From NCBI RefSeq assembly GCF_001514305.1, contig NZ_KQ949075.1, positions 47,091 to 111,090 of the forward strand: DNA of 64,000 nucleotides, written 5' to 3'. Positions 53,399 to 61,300 of the stretch are shown in pieces; positions within the stretch are counted from its first letter, which is position 1; each line of letters opens with the position of its first letter. The notes beneath the pieces were generated by a model, which saw only the letters and a program-made list of their open reading frames with translations, did no database searches and was not told where the DNA came from. This DNA comes from Streptomyces dysideae. Its GTDB lineage: Bacteria > Actinomycetota > Actinomycetes > Streptomycetales > Streptomycetaceae. A program made the position numbers and the translations under genes.

Positions 53399-53444
53399 GA
53401 CAAACGACCGACAGGTCGCCGACAGCGTGACAAACGACCGACAG
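53399..53444. promoter_or_regulatory. Two exact 16-bp direct repeats before the ABC exporter operon
   Basis: GACAAACGACCGACAG occurs at 53399-53414 and again at 53429-53444, 30 bp apart (about three helix turns). The position just upstream of the exporter start suggests a regulator-binding site. No linked regulator gene is adjacent; the AfsR-like protein at 48090 is a candidate because SARP proteins bind direct repeats. Confidence 0.55.
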
Positions 53445-53488
53445 CACCGAAGATTCCCCCGACGACGGCCGCAACCATCAATTGAGGA

Positions 53489-53664
53489 ACCACGACGGCG
53501 AGCAACCACCTCCGCGAGAGCGGCGCCGGTTTAGGCGCAAAAGGGGCGTACCACGACGGCGAGCAACCACCTCCGCGAGAGCGGCGCCGGTTCAGGCGCA
53601 AAAGGGGCGTACCACGACGGCGAGCAACCACCTCCGCGAGAGCGGCGCCGGTTCAGGCGCAAAA
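53489..53664. repeat. 61-bp tandem repeat, almost three copies
   Basis: Units at 53489-53549, 53550-53610 and 53611-53664 (last one 54 bp) are identical except for one T/C. Each contains CCGC-GAGA-GCGG, a small stem with a GNRA-type loop, and a poly-A/G stretch GCAAAAGGGGCG. The third unit ends exactly where the panB terminator begins. No frame through it is a credible gene. Confidence 0.95.
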
Positions 53665-53700
53665 ACAGCCCCGCCGACGGGGGAAGATCGGCGGGGCTGT
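53665..53700 (-). terminator. T-tailed terminator after panB
   Basis: Perfect 13-bp arms 53665-53677 and 53688-53700 with a 10-nt loop; on the minus strand the stem is followed by TTTTTG. It lies 17 bp after the panB stop. Confidence 0.92.
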
Positions 53701-53717
53701 CATGGTGCCGCAATGGC

Positions 53718-54593
53718 TCAGTGGACGGAGTGCTCCTCCAGCGGGAACGTTCCGCCGACGACGTCCTCCGCGAACGCCTTCGCCGCGTTGCCCATGACCT
53801 CACGGAGGTTGGCGTACTTCTTCACGAACTTCGGGACGCGACCGCCGGTCAGCCCGAGCATGTCCGTCCAGACCAGCACCTGCGCGTCGGTCTCCGGCCC
53901 GGCTCCGATCCCGACCGTCGGGATGTGCAGCACCCGCGTCACCTCCGCCGCCAGCTCCGCCGGAACCAGCTCCAGAACGACCGCGAACGCACCCGCGTCC
54001 TGCACCGCCTTGGCGTCCCGCAGCAACTGCTGAGCCGCCTCCTCACCCCGCCCCTGGACGCGGTACCCCATGGCGTTCACCGACTGCGGCGTCAGCCCGA
54101 TGTGCGCCATCACCGGGATCCCGGACTCGACCAGCAGCTCGATCTGCCGGTGGGAGCGCTCACCGCCCTCCAGCTTGACCGCCCCGACCCCGGCCTCCTT
54201 GACCAGTCGCGTCGCCGAGCGCAGCGCCTGCACCGGGCCTTCCTGGTACGACCCGAAGGGCAGGTCGCCGACGATCAGGGCACGCTGCGTGCCCCGTACG
54301 ACCGCCGCGGACAGCATCGTCATCTCGTCGAGGGTGACGGGCACGGTCGTCTCGTACCCGAGGTGGCAGTTGCCCGCCGAGTCGCCGACGAGCATGACCG
54401 GGATCCCGGCCTCGTCGAAGACGGACGCGGTCATCGCGTCGTAGGCGGTGAGCATGGGCCACTTCTCGCCCCGCTCCTTGGCGGCGGCGATGTCGCGCAC
54501 GGTGATACGGCGGGTGCCCTTCCCCCCGTACAGCGCCTTGCTGCCGTCGGAGGTTCCTGTGCTGGCACTCTGGGCAGCCGAGAGCTGCGTCAT
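53718..54593 (-). CDS. panB: 3-methyl-2-oxobutanoate hydroxymethyltransferase
   Basis: A 291-residue PanB of the pantothenate pathway, adding the hydroxymethyl group to ketoisovalerate from methylene-THF. Motifs are [28 protein letters not shown] (in parts TAYDA, VGDSAG), [15 protein letters not shown] and [18 protein letters not shown]. An N-terminal extension of about 30 residues is Ser/Gly-rich. AGGAG precedes ATG 54593. Confidence 0.95.
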   Translation of the reverse strand: MTQLSAAQSASTGTSDGSKALYGGKGTRRITVRDIAAAKERGEKWPMLTAYDAMTASVFDEAGIPVMLVGDSAGNCHLGYETTVPVTLDEMTMLSAAVVRGTQRALIVGDLPFGSYQEGPVQALRSATRLVKEAGVGAVKLEGGERSHRQIELLVESGIPVMAHIGLTPQSVNAMGYRVQGRGEEAAQQLLRDAKAVQDAGAFAVVLELVPAELAAEVTRVLHIPTVGIGAGPETDAQVLVWTDMLGLTGGRVPKFVKKYANLREVMGNAAKAFAEDVVGGTFPLEEHSVH

Positions 54594-54790
54594 GGCAACG
54601 GCTCCTAACACGTCATCTCGAGGCGCCCTGACGGCGTCCCCGGATCCCCTCCATGGTGGCACCTCGTGCCACGCGCGGCCAGACCGGGGCGGGGGACGTG
54701 AGCTACGCGACGCCGTAGCCGACGTACGTCCTGCGCCGATGTGCGTCTTGCGTCCTAGGTCCGTTGTTAAGACCTCCGTAAAGGAATTCC

Positions 54791-54811
54791 GATACGAGAC
54801 GGTGCCGTATC
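54791..54811. promoter_or_regulatory. Candidate TetR operator before the MFS exporter
   Basis: GATACG (54791-54796) and CGTATC (54806-54811) form a perfect dyad with 9 nt between, overlapping the expected -35 region. TAGGCT (54822-54827) may be the -10 box, which would make the mRNA nearly leaderless. The TetR gene at 56442 is the likely partner. Confidence 0.65.
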
Positions 54812-54834
54812 TTATTTCGCCTAGGCTCGCGGAC

Positions 54835-56394
54835 ATGACTACTCCTGCCGTCCACCGGCGCCGCTGGGTGATCCTCGGTGTCCTGATGCTCAGCCTGCTG
54901 ATCGTCGTCCTGGACAACTCGATCCTGAACGTCGCCGTCAAGACGATCTCGACACCCGCCCCGACCGGCCTCGGCGCCACCCAGGGCGAGCTGGAGTGGG
55001 CGATCAACTCCTACACCCTCGTCTTCGCCGGTCTGCTGTTCAGCGCCGGGCTGCTGGGCGACCGCCTCGGCCGCAAGAGGGTCCTCCTCGGTGGCCTCGT
55101 CGTCTTCGGCATCGGCTCCGCCCTCGCCGCCTCCTCCGGCTCCCCGGCCGAGCTGATCGCCTTCCGCGCGGTGATGGGCCTGGGCGCCGCGTTCGTCATG
55201 CCGGCCACGCTCGCCGTCCTCATGAACGTCTTCGAGCGCGAGGAGCAGCCCAAGGCCATCGGGATCTGGGCCGGCGGTGTCGGGCTCGCCATCGCCATCG
55301 GGCCGATCACCGGCGGTGTCCTCCTCGACCACTTCTGGTGGGGCTCGGTCTTCCTCATCAACGTGCCGATCGTCGTCCTCGCCGTCGGCCTGATGCTGTG
55401 GCTGGTCCCCGACTCCCGCGACCCGAACCCGGGCCGGATCGACCCCGTCGGCGTCGTCCTGTCCGTCGTCGGCCTGGTCCTGCTCGTCTACGGCATCATC
55501 AAGGGCGGCCAGCTCGCCGACTTCACGGACGCGACCGTGCTGGCCACCATCGGCGCCGGTCTCGCCGTCCTCGTCGCCTTCGTGGTGTTCGAGAAGCGCA
55601 GCAGCCATCCGTCCATCGACGTCACGTACTTCCGGAACAAGGTCTTCTCCGCCGCGATCGCCGCCATCGCGCTGGTCTTCTTCGCGCTGATGGGCGTGAC
55701 CTTCTTCTCCGTCTTCTACACCCAGAGCGTGCGCGGCTACTCACCCCTGCAGACCGGCCTGCTGATGCTGCCACTGGCCGTCGCCCAGATGGTCTTCGCG
55801 CCGCGCGCCCGGCTGGTCGTCGACCGCTTCGGCTACAAGGCCACGACCACCGCCGGCCTGCTGGTCATCGCCGCGACGCTGGCCGCGTTCGCCACGCTGG
55901 AGGCGGACACGCCGATCTGGATCCTCGAGGTGATCTTCTTCCTCATGGGCACCGGCATGGCGCACATCATGACCCCGGTCAGCGTCGTCATCATGCAGGC
56001 CCTGCCCCGCGAGAAGGCCGGCTCCGCCTCCGCCCTCAGCAACACCTTCCGCCAGGTCGGTGGCGCCCTCGGCATCGCCGTACTCGGCTCGGTCCTGTCG
56101 ACGGCGTACCGGGGCGGCATCGAGGACAGCCTCGCCGTACTGCCCGCCGGCCTGCGGCACACGGCCGGCGAGTCCATCGAGGCGACCCTCGGCGTCGCCG
56201 CGAAGTTCGGACCGCGCGGCGAGGCCCTGGTCGGCCCGGCGCACGACGCGTTCCTGCACGCGATGCACGTCACGGCGCTGTGGGGAGCGGGAGTCGCGAT
56301 CGCCGGCGCGGTGGTCGTGGCGCTGTTCCTGCCGGGGAGGCCGACGGTGCCTCAGAAGGAGCAGGGCGAGCAGGAGTTGGTGACGGCGGAGTAG
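54835..56394 (+). CDS. MFS drug exporter, DHA2 (14-TM) type
   Basis: A 519-residue transporter starting [19 protein letters not shown]. Motif A is [15 protein letters not shown], motif [22 protein letters not shown]. It has 14 hydrophobic segments and an acidic tail. It is followed after 47 bp by a TetR gene, a common exporter/repressor pair. No ribosome binding site is clear. Confidence 0.92.
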   Translation: MTTPAVHRRRWVILGVLMLSLLIVVLDNSILNVAVKTISTPAPTGLGATQGELEWAINSYTLVFAGLLFSAGLLGDRLGRKRVLLGGLVVFGIGSALAASSGSPAELIAFRAVMGLGAAFVMPATLAVLMNVFEREEQPKAIGIWAGGVGLAIAIGPITGGVLLDHFWWGSVFLINVPIVVLAVGLMLWLVPDSRDPNPGRIDPVGVVLSVVGLVLLVYGIIKGGQLADFTDATVLATIGAGLAVLVAFVVFEKRSSHPSIDVTYFRNKVFSAAIAAIALVFFALMGVTFFSVFYTQSVRGYSPLQTGLLMLPLAVAQMVFAPRARLVVDRFGYKATTTAGLLVIAATLAAFATLEADTPIWILEVIFFLMGTGMAHIMTPVSVVIMQALPREKAGSASALSNTFRQVGGALGIAVLGSVLSTAYRGGIEDSLAVLPAGLRHTAGESIEATLGVAAKFGPRGEALVGPAHDAFLHAMHVTALWGAGVAIAGAVVVALFLPGRPTVPQKEQGEQELVTAE

Positions 56395-56441
56395 GAGCCA
56401 CGGGAGAGAATCACCCCAGTGCGACGAAGGGACGGAGTGAA

Positions 56442-57071
56442 GTGAGCCTCGCCGACAGCCAGTCAAGGCCGGACGGCCCCGCACGGGGCCGCCCCCGCAG
56501 CGAGGTCGTGGAACGCGCCATCGTCGAGGGCGTCATGCGGCTGCTGGAGGAGGGCGTACCGCTCGCGGAGCTGTCCATCGAGCGCATCGCGCGCACCGCC
56601 GGCGTCGGCAAGGCGACCATCTACCGCCGCTGGAGCGGCAAGGAGGAACTCTTCGTCGACGTCGTCCGCACCGCCGAACCCCCGGACCCCGAACTCCCGG
56701 GCACCTCGATGCGCGACGATCTCATCGCCCTCCTCGAACAGCTGCGCCAGCGCGGCCTGATGACCCGTTCGTCGGCGATCCTGCACAACGTCTACGCCCA
56801 GATGAAGAGCACCCCGAAGGTGTGGGCCGCCTACCACGCGAGCGTCGTCGAACCCCGCCGCCGGCTCCAGGTCGAGGTCCTGCGCCGGGGGCAGCGCGAC
56901 GGCGAGCTCCGCGCGGACGTCGACGTCGAGCTGCTGAACGACATCCTCGTCGGCCCGATGCTCCTGCGCACCGTCATGCGCCCGGACGCCGACCTCCCCG
57001 ACGGCCTCGCCGAACAGGTGGTCGACACTCTGCTCGAAGGACTACGGCCCGTCAGTTCGCCACCCGCGTAA
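56442..57071 (+). CDS. TetR-family repressor of the adjacent exporter
   Basis: A 209-residue regulator with helix-turn-helix LSIERIARTAGVGKATIYRRW preceded by an AT-hook-like RGRPRSEV. The C-terminal domain is the TetR_C type. GTG 56442 follows GGAG. As second gene of the exporter operon it likely binds the dyad at 54791 and is released by the exported drug. Confidence 0.9.
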   Translation: MSLADSQSRPDGPARGRPRSEVVERAIVEGVMRLLEEGVPLAELSIERIARTAGVGKATIYRRWSGKEELFVDVVRTAEPPDPELPGTSMRDDLIALLEQLRQRGLMTRSSAILHNVYAQMKSTPKVWAAYHASVVEPRRRLQVEVLRRGQRDGELRADVDVELLNDILVGPMLLRTVMRPDADLPDGLAEQVVDTLLEGLRPVSSPPA

Positions 57072-57257
57072 TGCCTCTGTGCGCGATTCGTCACAGAGCG
57101 CGCTTTCCACGCCGGCAACCGGAACTCTGGAAGGCGACTTGTACGTCCTCGTGCCCGTACGGCCGTCTTGGAGCGGCAGGATCGGAACCGATTCATCCCC
57201 TAGGGTCGTAGGGCGCGGGGGGACGATGGTGTGCACGGCAGGTAGTGAGGCAACGGT

Positions 57258-58310
57258 ATGGCGCAGCAGGCGTACATGACGGAGACGGACAACGGAGGCT
57301 CGGGACCCGAGCGCCGGGGACCCGGGCTTCGGCGCCTGATCAACCGCCTGGTCGCGGGCTGGCGCGGGGATCCGAGGATCTGGCGCCGCGGCATCGTCGT
57401 GGCCACTCTCGCGGTGCTGCTCGCCCTGGTCATGGTGCTGCACGCGCGGATCCCGAACACCATCGGCAACCTCGGCAGCCTCACCGAGACCTTCCTGCCC
57501 TGGCTGGGCGTCTTCATCCCGCTGCTGGTCCTGCTCGGCCTGGTGCGGAAGTCGGCGACCGCGCTGATCGCGGTGCTGGTGCCGTCGATCGTCTGGCTGA
57601 ATCTCTTCGGCAGCCTCCTCGTCGACAAGACCGGCGGCGGCGGCGACCTCACGGTGGCCACGCACAACGTCAACGCCGACAACGCCGACCCGTCCGGCAC
57701 CGCCCGCGCCGTCGCCGCGTCCGGCGCTGACGTGCTGGCGCTGGAGGAGCTCAAGGCGTCGGCGCTCCCGACGTACGAGAAGGAGCTGGCGTCGACGTAC
57801 CGGTACCACGCGGTGGTCGGCACCGTCGGGCTGTGGAGCAAGTACCCGATGAGCGACGTCAAGGACGTCGACATCAAGCTGGGCTGGAAGCGCGCCATGC
57901 GGGCCACGGTGGCGACGCCGGCCGGGCAGGTCGCGTTCTACGTCGCCCACCTGCCGTCGGTGCGGGTGAAGGTGGAGGCCGGGTTCACCGCGCGGCAGCG
58001 CGACAAGAGCGCCGACGCGCTGGGCGAGGCCATCTCCGACGAGAAGCTGCCGAGGAAGGCGCTGCTCGGCGACCTCAACGGCACGATGAACGACCGCGCC
58101 CTCAACGCCGTCACCGCCCAGATGCGCTCCACGCAGGGCGCGGCGGGCAACGGGTTCGGGTTCAGCTGGCCGGCGTCGTTCCCGATGGCGCGGATCGACC
58201 AGATCCTCGTGCAGGGCATCGAACCGGTGACGTCATGGACGCTGCCGGCGACCGGGAGCGACCATCTGCCGCTGGCCGCGCGTGTGAAAGTCGACACGTC
58301 CGCATCGTAA
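57258..58310 (+). CDS. Membrane-anchored endonuclease/exonuclease/phosphatase-fold protein
   Basis: A 350-residue protein. Residues 1-45 are basic; three hydrophobic segments (about 46-118) anchor it. The EEP domain follows: THNVNADN, ALEELK with the metal Glu, LGDLNGTMND, RIDQIL and the catalytic GSDHLPL. The active site should face outside; nucleic acid, sphingolipid or phosphodiester substrates are all possible. Confidence 0.88.
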   Translation: MAQQAYMTETDNGGSGPERRGPGLRRLINRLVAGWRGDPRIWRRGIVVATLAVLLALVMVLHARIPNTIGNLGSLTETFLPWLGVFIPLLVLLGLVRKSATALIAVLVPSIVWLNLFGSLLVDKTGGGGDLTVATHNVNADNADPSGTARAVAASGADVLALEELKASALPTYEKELASTYRYHAVVGTVGLWSKYPMSDVKDVDIKLGWKRAMRATVATPAGQVAFYVAHLPSVRVKVEAGFTARQRDKSADALGEAISDEKLPRKALLGDLNGTMNDRALNAVTAQMRSTQGAAGNGFGFSWPASFPMARIDQILVQGIEPVTSWTLPATGSDHLPLAARVKVDTSAS

Positions 58311-58425
58311 AAGCCCACGGCAACCCGCTCTTGACCTCGGGGAATACTGGGCCGGAGAGAGTTTGTTTCGTCGGTGAACATACGATGGAGTCCGACCCTC
58401 CCTCCTGAAAGGCACAGGCCCCTCC

Positions 58426-58500
58426 ATGCCTCTGGCCCTGCTCGCCCTGGCCGTCGGCGCCTTCGGCATAGGTACGGCCGAGGTGGTAATTGGCGTGTAG
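58426..58500 (+). pseudogene. First 24 codons of a MFS transporter, truncated
   Basis: The frame starts ATG 58426 and reads PLALLALAVGAFGIGTAEV, the typical beginning of AraJ/Cmx-type exporters, then stops after VIGV. Nothing downstream continues it. The break at about 58495 may be the left edge of the inserted XRE/DUF6879 segment. Confidence 0.7.
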
Positions 58501-58912
58501 GTATGCGAAGCGTAGCTGTTCCCGATCAAGGAATGCCCAGGTCGGAGCGCCTTCCTGCGTGGAAGAAATCCTGCGTGCCCCGCGCGTTGACCCACGTCGT
58601 TTCCACATGACGAAGCACGTCGTCGGCGTAGTCCAGGGTGATCCCCGGCTTCAATCTCATGCGGAGATCCTGGCAGAGAGGAAGCCAGGGTGCCGAGCGA
58701 AATACGCCGGGGCGCCCGGCCATATGCCGCGTGGCTCAGTGCGTCCCGGACCGTGTCAGAGCCCGACGCCCCGTTGTCAGTGGGATCCGTGGGGCTGACT
58801 GAGACGACACGGCGGGGGCACCTGGGGCCGGTGGTGTCGGTCAGACCTCTGACCAGGCGGCGGAAACGCCCTCCGGCCTGGGACTCTCCTGGTGATCATG
58901 CGGGCTGGTCAG
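58501..58912. other. 412-bp stretch with one doubtful small frame
   Basis: On the minus strand a 44-codon frame (58526-58660) reads MRLKPGITLDYADDVLRHV and ends SDLGIP. AGGA lies upstream, and the composition looks protein-like, but I do not recognise it and it may be a remnant. The remaining DNA shows nothing I can name. Confidence 0.35.
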
Positions 58913-59764
58913 TCAGGCCACGTTGAGGACCCGGCGCGCGGCGCTGATGATCCGGTGTGCGTCGGCCCCGTACACGGCGGACTCCCGCAGCGTGTTCCAG
59001 GTACGGAGGTACGTGCTCACGCTGGCGTCGTCCTCGATCCACAGTTCGGAGTGCCACGTCTCGACGATCACCCGGCTGTCGTCGTAGACCCAGAAGGCCG
59101 TGGCGGGCGGGATCTTGAGGGAGGCACTGAGCGGGATGATCCCCAGCTCGACGGTGTCCAGGCCGACGGTGCCGGACAGCCGGTCGAGCTGGGCGGCCAG
59201 GACGGACGGCGGGCAGATGAGCGCGCGGAGCGCGGCCTCCCAGAGGATGAGGTGGAAGCGCTTGGTGGGGTCGTACAGCGCCTCCTGCCGCTGGATACGG
59301 GAGCGTACGGCCGCCTCGGTGTCCCGGGGCGACTGCTGGAGTTCGGCGTATCGAGTGAAGATCGACCGCGCATAGTCCGGAGTCTGGAGAATCCCGAAGA
59401 TCATGGACGACTCCCAGCCCCGGAACTCGGAGGCGTCGGCGTGCGCGGCCAGGTGCGTGTCCTGGACCGCCTTGTGTCCCGAGGCCAGCTGCCGCCGCCA
59501 GGAGCGGATGTGAGACTCGAACCCCCGCAGCCGCGCCAGGAGTTCGTCATAGGCGTCCGGCTGGCCGGTCCCCTCGGCCCACGCGCGCAGGTCGTCAGGG
59601 GTGGCGGTCTGCTTGCCGTTCTCCAGCTTGCTGACCTTGGGCTGCGGCCAGCCGAGCCGCCGGGCGAGCGCGGAACCGGTGAGCCGGCCAGCGGGGGCGG
59701 TGAGCCTCAGCTCACGCAGCCGCACCCCGAGCGCTTCACGCGCCTGCTGGTAGTCGGTGGTCAC
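58913..59764 (-). CDS. XRE-family regulator with DUF5753-like C-terminus (Scr1 type)
   Basis: A 283-residue protein. The N-terminal helix-turn-helix is SALARRLGWPQPKVSKLENGK. The C-terminal domain begins FRGWESSMIFGILQTPDYAR and has the family core WEAALR and QLDRLSG. Such proteins form large paralogous sets in Streptomyces (WhiJ-like) with small partner genes and often influence development. GTG 59764 overlaps the end of the DUF6879-like pseudogene (GTGA), so it belonged to the same operon. Confidence 0.88.
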   Translation of the reverse strand: MTTDYQQAREALGVRLRELRLTAPAGRLTGSALARRLGWPQPKVSKLENGKQTATPDDLRAWAEGTGQPDAYDELLARLRGFESHIRSWRRQLASGHKAVQDTHLAAHADASEFRGWESSMIFGILQTPDYARSIFTRYAELQQSPRDTEAAVRSRIQRQEALYDPTKRFHLILWEAALRALICPPSVLAAQLDRLSGTVGLDTVELGIIPLSASLKIPPATAFWVYDDSRVIVETWHSELWIEDDASVSTYLRTWNTLRESAVYGADAHRIISAARRVLNVA

Positions 59765-60542
59765 CGGTTCCGCTCCCTGGTGTTGCTCTGCTTCGCGGGC
59801 AGGTTCGCTGCGAAGGTCTCGTACGGCACGGCGTAGTGGGTGGCGGCGTCGCGTGCCTGGCAGTAGCGGTTGACCTCCACCGGCTCCGTGATCAGCTCCA
59901 CGTCCACGAGGTTGTCGGCGTCATCGAAGTTGAGCCGGGCCACCAGCCGGGAGTCGAACAGTCAGAAGTCCTCTGCGGGGAGCTGGAGGCGGTCGGCGTC
60001 GGCACGCCAGAGCTGCCGGATGTCCTCGCCGACGGAGCTGTTCCGCCGGGCGTTGTCGAGCAGGTAGAGCTGCCCGAGAGTGGGCGGGTTGTCGACGATG
60101 CGCGCACGCGCTCGAACCGCTTGCCGAGCGCGGTCTGTTCGCGGCGCTCGGCGCACCACTCCGCGTCCTTGCCCTCCCAGTCGACGGGCTCGCTCCGGGT
60201 GAACTGCGCGTAGGTGTCGGTGGCCTCGTCGGACGCGTACCGGCGTCGCGTCTCCAGCCGCCAGGCGGTGTGTTCGAACTGGGTGAACAGCCGGTCGAAC
60301 TCGTCCAGTCCGATGATGTTCGGCACTCGGGTGACCTCCTTGGGGCCGAAGTCGACGAGCAGTTCGCGCGGGACGACGATGGGTACCTCGCCCTCCCCCA
60401 GGTGGCGGAGCCGGACGATGTCGTCGGGGTCGGTGAGCGCCGGTCCGTGGATGATCACCTCGCCGGTGTCGAGGTCTTCGTGCACGGCCGGGCAGCCGTT
60501 CACGCCGCTGCCCGTGCCGTTGAAGCGGATGTTGCGCGCCAT
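59761..60542 (-). pseudogene. DUF6879-like gene with a frameshift and an in-frame TGA
   Basis: The start (ATG 60542, AAAGGA upstream) and the reading frame are good through FEHTAWRLETRRRYASDEA to GKRFERVR. Near 60100-60105 a GC dinucleotide is extra, shifting the frame; the continuation is in another frame as VDNPPTLGQLYLLDNARR and GEDIRQLWRADADRL. It then meets TGA at 59962-59964 where homologues have Trp (AEDF-W-LFDSRL). The rest, LVARLNFDDADN to the end, is intact. Two lesions make this a pseudogene unless they are sequence errors. Confidence 0.85.
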
Positions 60543-60648
60543 GATCAGTTCCTTTCGCCGGGTACTGATCCATTCATGATCACCGTGCTCGGGACCGGGC
60601 GGTACGGGTCCGCCGCGCCCTCGTGGACATAAACGGCTATAGATGGCC

Positions 60649-60684
60649 TAGTCCTGCGAATAATCGAGTATAGGCTCTAGTCCT
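60649..60684. promoter_or_regulatory. Direct repeats in the divergent promoter of the XRE island
   Basis: TAGTCCT occurs at 60649-60655 and 60678-60684 in an AT-rich stretch between the pseudogene and the small genes at 60714. It may be the site of the XRE regulator, which in this family often controls its own neighbourhood. Confidence 0.4.
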
Positions 60685-60713
60685 CTCAACTGGCCCACCA
60701 CAACGCTGAGTTC

Positions 60714-60920
60714 ATGGTCACAGCGCAGCAAAAGCCGGGCACCTCGGATGTCACAGCGGCGGTCGAAACTCTGCGGGAAGCACTGACGGCGGCGGGGATC
60801 GTGCTGCCGTCTCTGGGGGTGGACGAGGCGTCGCCCTCACTGAACCTGATCACCCTGGGCCGCGTACGTGCCGATGTCGCGTTGCGGCTCGCCGACATCA
60901 TCCGGCGGGGATGCTCATGA
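60714..60920 (+). CDS. Small protein of the XRE-linked island (68 aa)
   Basis: A 68-residue protein with a single helical domain: VTAAVETLREALTAAGIVLP, SLNLITLGRVRADVALRLA. It is typical of small genes that accompany Scr1-type regulators. No function known. The next gene starts inside its stop (ATGA at 60917-60920). Confidence 0.65.
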   Translation: MVTAQQKPGTSDVTAAVETLREALTAAGIVLPSLGVDEASPSLNLITLGRVRADVALRLADIIRRGCS

Positions 60921-61138
60921 ACGGATACACGCCCCAGATCGGTGACCTCGTGTACGACGAGGCGACGCGCAAGGTCGGCCGTGCGATGGGGCATGTCGGC
61001 GGGTGCTGGCAGCTCCGGCCGCCCGGCGGCGGACTGGAGTGGGATGCGAACGGGCCTCTGCGGCCCGCTACGGCGGCGGAGAAGCTGTCGGCGGGCGTGG
61101 CGATGGCCAACGCCCGGAGCCGAGGAGAGACGCCGTGA
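60917..61138 (+). CDS. Small protein of the XRE-linked island (73 aa)
   Basis: A 73-residue protein beginning MNGYTPQIGDLVYDEATRKV and containing GCWQLRPPGGGLEW. ATG 60917 overlaps the previous stop by 4 bp; an in-frame ATG at 60911 is possible. The two genes are clearly one operon. Function unknown. Confidence 0.65.
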   Translation: MNGYTPQIGDLVYDEATRKVGRAMGHVGGCWQLRPPGGGLEWDANGPLRPATAAEKLSAGVAMANARSRGETP

Positions 61139-61203
61139 GCGCGCCCGTGACGGACCCGCCACCGCTGTCGGCCGAGTGCACTCTGGGCCAGCGGCCGGGC
61201 TAG
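61135..61203 (+). CDS. Very short coupled frame (22 aa), probably a truncated third gene
   Basis: GTG 61135 overlaps the previous stop (GTGA). The frame reads SAPVTDPPPLSAECTLGQ and stops at 61203. Related islands usually carry a longer Cys-containing third protein, so this is probably a truncated copy. A terminator follows. Confidence 0.35.
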   Translation: MSAPVTDPPPLSAECTLGQRPG

Positions 61204-61231
61204 CAGGCGAGGGCGTGGCAGTCCTGATCCA

Positions 61232-61270
61232 GGGCTCCGCCCCTGGGCCGGGAGTCCGGGGGCGGAGCCC
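61232..61270. terminator. Hairpin terminator between the XRE island and nadE
   Basis: Perfect 12-bp arms GGGCTCCGCCCC (61232-61243) and GGGGCGGAGCCC (61259-61270) with a 15-nt loop. It lies between two convergent units and can serve both. Confidence 0.85.
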
Positions 61271-61300
61271 TCAGGTCCGCGCACCCCCACGCACGGCTGC

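Noticed and set aside
53482-54033. Frames through the 61-bp tandem repeat
   Set aside because: The translation simply repeats the DNA unit and runs antisense into panB.
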